A stretch of DNA of 7,766 nt from Alphaproteobacteria bacterium (GTDB lineage Bacteria; Pseudomonadota; Alphaproteobacteria; Micavibrionales; UBA2020), in contig JAGLRU010000333.1 of the NCBI GenBank assembly GCA_023136145.1, positions 1 to 7,766 on the forward strand. The letters run 5' to 3'. Both the position numbers and the translations under genes were made by a program. How positions within the stretch are numbered: position 1 is the first letter of the stretch; each line of letters starts with the position of its first letter. Positions 5,920 to 7,766 of the stretch are shown here, in pieces. The notes under the pieces were generated by a model, which was not told the DNA's origin, searched no databases, and saw nothing but the letters and a program-made list of their open reading frames with translations.

Positions 5920-7611
5920 TTATTTCTCCGTTTGGTTGTGTTGAAAAGGAAACCCTGTGACGGCACCTTCCGATGCCGACGACACAAGTTTTGCGTATTT
6001 GGCATAGGCACCAGTAAGGTGGTTCGATTGCGATGGAATCCATGGTCTTGAAGAAATATCCGCAACGACATCTATTGTCCGCGCCTCAACATCCATCTTA
6101 ATAATGTCGCCATCGCGGAGCAATGCAATAGGACCACCCTTTGCAGCTTCTGGCGTGACATGACCAACCATAAATCCGTAGGTAGCACCGCTGAACCGGC
6201 CATCGGTAATAAGAGCAACGCTATCGCCGAGCCCTTGCCCGACGATGGCGGCTGTGACGGCCAGCATCTCGCGCATGCCAGGACCGCCGGAGGGGCCTTC
6301 ATTGCGGATCACAACAACGTCACCTGGCTTGATTGTTTTTTTCTGCACAGCGGCAAAAGCATCGTCCTCGCTTTCAAAAACACGCGCAGGTCCTGTAAAA
6401 TGGAGCTTGCCGTGACCTGCAAGCTTGACTACGCAGCCTTCCGGCGCGAGGGAGCCGTAAAGAATACCAAAACCCCCACGCGGCTTCAGCGGCTTTTGCA
6501 CACTGAGAACGACTTGCTGTCCAGGAGTCTCCTCGGCTTCTCCAAGTTCAGTAAAGAGGCTACGGCCTGAAACAGTCGGATTGTCTTTCAGCAGCCCAGC
6601 TTCCATCATGCGTTTGCCAACGAGCCGCGTGCCTCCGGCTTTATAAAGGTCAAAGGCCACGAAACGTCCGCCAGGTTTAAGATCGGTGATGACGGGCGTA
6701 AGGCGTGAGGCGACATCGAATTCATCAATACTGAAAGAAACCCCGGCCTCTCGCGCGATGGCGAGAAGATGAAGCACAGCATTGGTTGAACCTGCCGTCG
6801 CGGAAACGCCATTTGCCGCGTTGCGAAAGGCCGATTCTGTTAGAATGGAGCACGGAGTAATATTTTTCTCCAGAACCTCCATGACAAGTTTACCACACCG
6901 TTCTGCTTCTTTTAACTTATCCGGGTGTGTGGCTGGAACGTCGTTAGCACCCATGGGTGAGAGGCCTAGCATACTCAGGGCCATCGCCATCGTATTCGCC
7001 GTGAATTGTCCGCCACAGGCACCAGCTCCCGGACAAGCTTGTTTCTCAATATCTTTGAGTTCACTTTCCGTGATTTTTCCGGCTGCGTAAGCGCCAACGC
7101 CTTCGAAGACATTCTGAATTGTGATGTCCTTGCTGTTGCATTTTCCGGGCGCAGTGGAACCGCCGTAAAACACGAGACCCGGCACGTTAAGCCTCGCCAG
7201 AGCCATCGCGGCAGCAGGAATCGTTTTATCGCAACCGACAATGACTACGACTGCATCAAGACTATGTCCTCGAACGACAAGCTCTATTGAATCGGCTATA
7301 ACTTCACGAGACATCAGCGATGCTTTCATACCCTCCGTACCCATCGAAATGCCATCGCTGATCATAATTGTGTTGAAATCGACCGGTACGCCTCCAGCAT
7401 CACGGATGCCTTGCCGTAGCGGTTCAGCCAGCAAATTCAGGTGGATATTGCAAGGTGTCACCGTCGACCAAGTATTAACGATAGCGATAAACGGCTTTTT
7501 GAAGTCCTCGTCGTTTATCCCTGTCGCACGCAGCATGGCGCGAGCCGGAGCACGAGTTGGACCGCATTTGATAGCATTACTGTTTATTTCTTTTTTCATC
7601 TCTTTATCCAT
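5920..7611 (-). CDS. ilvD: Dihydroxy-acid dehydratase, [2Fe-2S] type
   Basis: The enzyme dehydrates 2,3-dihydroxy-isovalerate and -methylvalerate to the 2-keto acids, step three of valine and isoleucine synthesis. It has 563 residues, typical of the shorter [2Fe-2S] class. Three cluster cysteines are in place: Cys54 (TVTPCN), Cys127 (GCDKTIP) and Cys199 (GAGACGG). Asp86 in ISDGISMG and Asp128 are the expected Mg2+ ligands. Ser474 in DGRFSG is the expected catalytic base. The PSGGPGM motif is also present. It is the first structural gene after the attenuator: the terminator U-tract ends 18 bases before the ATG at 7611, and that gap holds a purine-rich GAAGAAAG as a modest ribosome binding site. 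Met5 (7599) is an alternative start but leaves almost no spacer. The gene ends five bases before ilvC. Confidence 0.98.
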   Translation of the reverse strand: MDKEMKKEINSNAIKCGPTRAPARAMLRATGINDEDFKKPFIAIVNTWSTVTPCNIHLNLLAEPLRQGIRDAGGVPVDFNTIMISDGISMGTEGMKASLMSREVIADSIELVVRGHSLDAVVVIVGCDKTIPAAAMALARLNVPGLVFYGGSTAPGKCNSKDITIQNVFEGVGAYAAGKITESELKDIEKQACPGAGACGGQFTANTMAMALSMLGLSPMGANDVPATHPDKLKEAERCGKLVMEVLEKNITPCSILTESAFRNAANGVSATAGSTNAVLHLLAIAREAGVSFSIDEFDVASRLTPVITDLKPGGRFVAFDLYKAGGTRLVGKRMMEAGLLKDNPTVSGRSLFTELGEAEETPGQQVVLSVQKPLKPRGGFGILYGSLAPEGCVVKLAGHGKLHFTGPARVFESEDDAFAAVQKKTIKPGDVVVIRNEGPSGGPGMREMLAVTAAIVGQGLGDSVALITDGRFSGATYGFMVGHVTPEAAKGGPIALLRDGDIIKMDVEARTIDVVADISSRPWIPSQSNHLTGAYAKYAKLVSSASEGAVTGFPFQHNQTEK

Positions 7612-7629
7612 TTTCTTTCTTCAGACATT

Positions 7630-7655
7630 AAAAAAACCCGCTTTTAAGGGCGGGG
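7630..7655 (-). terminator. Attenuator terminator (segments 3:4) before ilvD
   Basis: On the minus strand, CCCGC (7654-7650) pairs with GCGGG (7641-7637) across an eight-base A+T-rich loop and is followed directly by seven T residues (7636-7630). This is a textbook intrinsic terminator. It lies between the leader peptide stop and the ilvD start, not after a gene, so it is a conditional stop for the operon and not an end-of-transcript signal. Confidence 0.9.
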
Positions 7656-7730
7656 TACGAGTTCTTTTTGTTTCCTATTGATCTTTGGTTACAAAAGCAC
7701 TCCCACCCCGCTGCTAATAAGGAGTAGGAG
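7650..7730 (-). promoter_or_regulatory. Branched-chain amino acid attenuator: 1:2 hairpin and competing 2:3 antiterminator
   Basis: Segment 1, CTCCTACTCC (7730-7721), lies in the Leu codons of the leader peptide. It pairs over all ten positions (two of them G-U) with segment 2, GGGGTGGGAG (7709-7700), across an 11-base loop. Segment 2, extended to GCGGGGTGGGAG (7711-7700), can instead pair with segment 3, CTCGTACCCCGC (7661-7650), at 11 of 12 positions including seven consecutive Watson-Crick pairs. Segment 3 contains the 5' arm of the terminator, so 2:3 and 3:4 exclude each other. Expected behaviour: when charged Val, Leu or Ile tRNA is scarce, the ribosome stalls over segment 1, 2:3 forms and ilvD-C-G-M is transcribed. 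When supply is ample, the ribosome reaches the stop and covers segment 2, and 3:4 terminates. The pairings are read by eye; the mechanism is inferred from known ilv, leu and trp attenuators. Confidence 0.85.
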
Positions 7731-7766
7731 GTTGAGAATAACCACGACCACGCTTGAGCGCACGGA
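7689..7766 (-). CDS. ilvL: ilv operon leader peptide (start at or beyond window edge)
   Basis: The frame ends in TAA at 7691-7689 and is open to the window edge. It reads SVRSSVVVVILNLLLLISSG, then VGVLL. Eleven of twelve consecutive codons (7751-7716) specify valine, isoleucine or leucine, the only exception being one Asn, and four of the last five codons are again Val or Leu. This is the hallmark of a leader peptide whose translation senses branched-chain aminoacyl-tRNA. The start codon is uncertain: GTG at 7763-7761 would give a 24-residue peptide, but its upstream sequence is outside the window, and an ATG further out is as likely. Valine is read from GTG, GTC and GTT, and leucine mainly from CTC, CTA and CTT. 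The operon promoter should lie just outside the window. Confidence 0.85.
   Translation of the reverse strand, partial: SVRSSVVVVILNLLLLISSGVGVLL

Noticed and set aside
5915..6043. Longer ilvC frame starting at 6043
   Set aside because: The extra 43 residues lie within the ilvD coding sequence on the same strand, resemble nothing in the reductoisomerase family, and a good ribosome binding site with the expected N-terminus exists at 5914.
7596..7628. Ten-codon frame from an ATG at 7628, overlapping the ilvD start out of frame and ending at an ATGA with Met5
   Set aside because: It begins two bases after the terminator U-tract with no room for a ribosome binding site, and the peptide has no regulatory codons; probably chance.
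1..7766. CRISPR array, phage defence cassette or rRNA genes
   Set aside because: No regularly spaced repeat array, no recognisable defence proteins and no rRNA-like segments were seen; the window is core metabolism plus transposon remnants.

Overview
The window looks like a piece of a bacterial chromosome, most probably from an alphaproteobacterium. The cue is the release factor 2 tail, whose C-terminal wording (YVLHPYRLVKDLRT, then VLDGDLDPFLEASLAQ) resembles alphaproteobacterial RF2. That assignment is an inference from a single gene. Base composition is uneven: the lipase region is visibly A+T-rich, while prfB and especially the ilv genes are richer in G+C.

Left part, plus strand (1-1719): the 3' two-thirds of prfB, cut by the window edge; a 54-residue single-helix membrane protein with a strong ribosome binding site; and a secreted alpha/beta-hydrolase (lipase/esterase type) with a signal peptide and a complete-looking catalytic triad.

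Middle (about 1740-2830): a junk-like zone around a tRNA-Arg(UCU) gene on the minus strand. It holds the C-terminal third of an ISL3-family transposase, about 200 bases with no recognisable gene, the tRNA (CCA encoded, one anticodon-stem mismatch), a small cluster of short repeats, and the first 28 codons of an IS3-type OrfA. The presumed left end of that IS3 element lies within about 10 bases of the ilvM stop codon. This zone has taken repeated insertions and deletions.

Right part, minus strand (7766 down to 2834): a tightly packed branched-chain amino acid operon read in the order leader peptide - attenuator - ilvD - ilvC - ilvG - ilvM. Junctions are 5 bases (ilvD/ilvC), 1 base (ilvC/ilvG) and an ATGA overlap (ilvG/ilvM), so translation is probably coupled. 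IlvGM makes acetolactate or acetohydroxybutyrate, IlvC isomerises and reduces it, and IlvD dehydrates it to the 2-keto acid. Only the last transamination to valine and isoleucine is missing. The synthase resembles the enterobacterial isozyme II pair (IlvG/IlvM), and the small subunit lacks the residues that bind valine in IlvH.

The most notable find is in the last about 140 bases. A reading frame with the run VVVVILNLLLLI ends in TAA, and is followed by RNA segments that can form a 10-bp 1:2 hairpin, a competing 2:3 antiterminator, and a G+C-rich 3:4 terminator with a seven-U tract just before ilvD. This is a complete ribosome-mediated attenuator reading valine, leucine and isoleucine supply. 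The leader's start codon and the operon promoter are cut off by the window edge or barely inside it.
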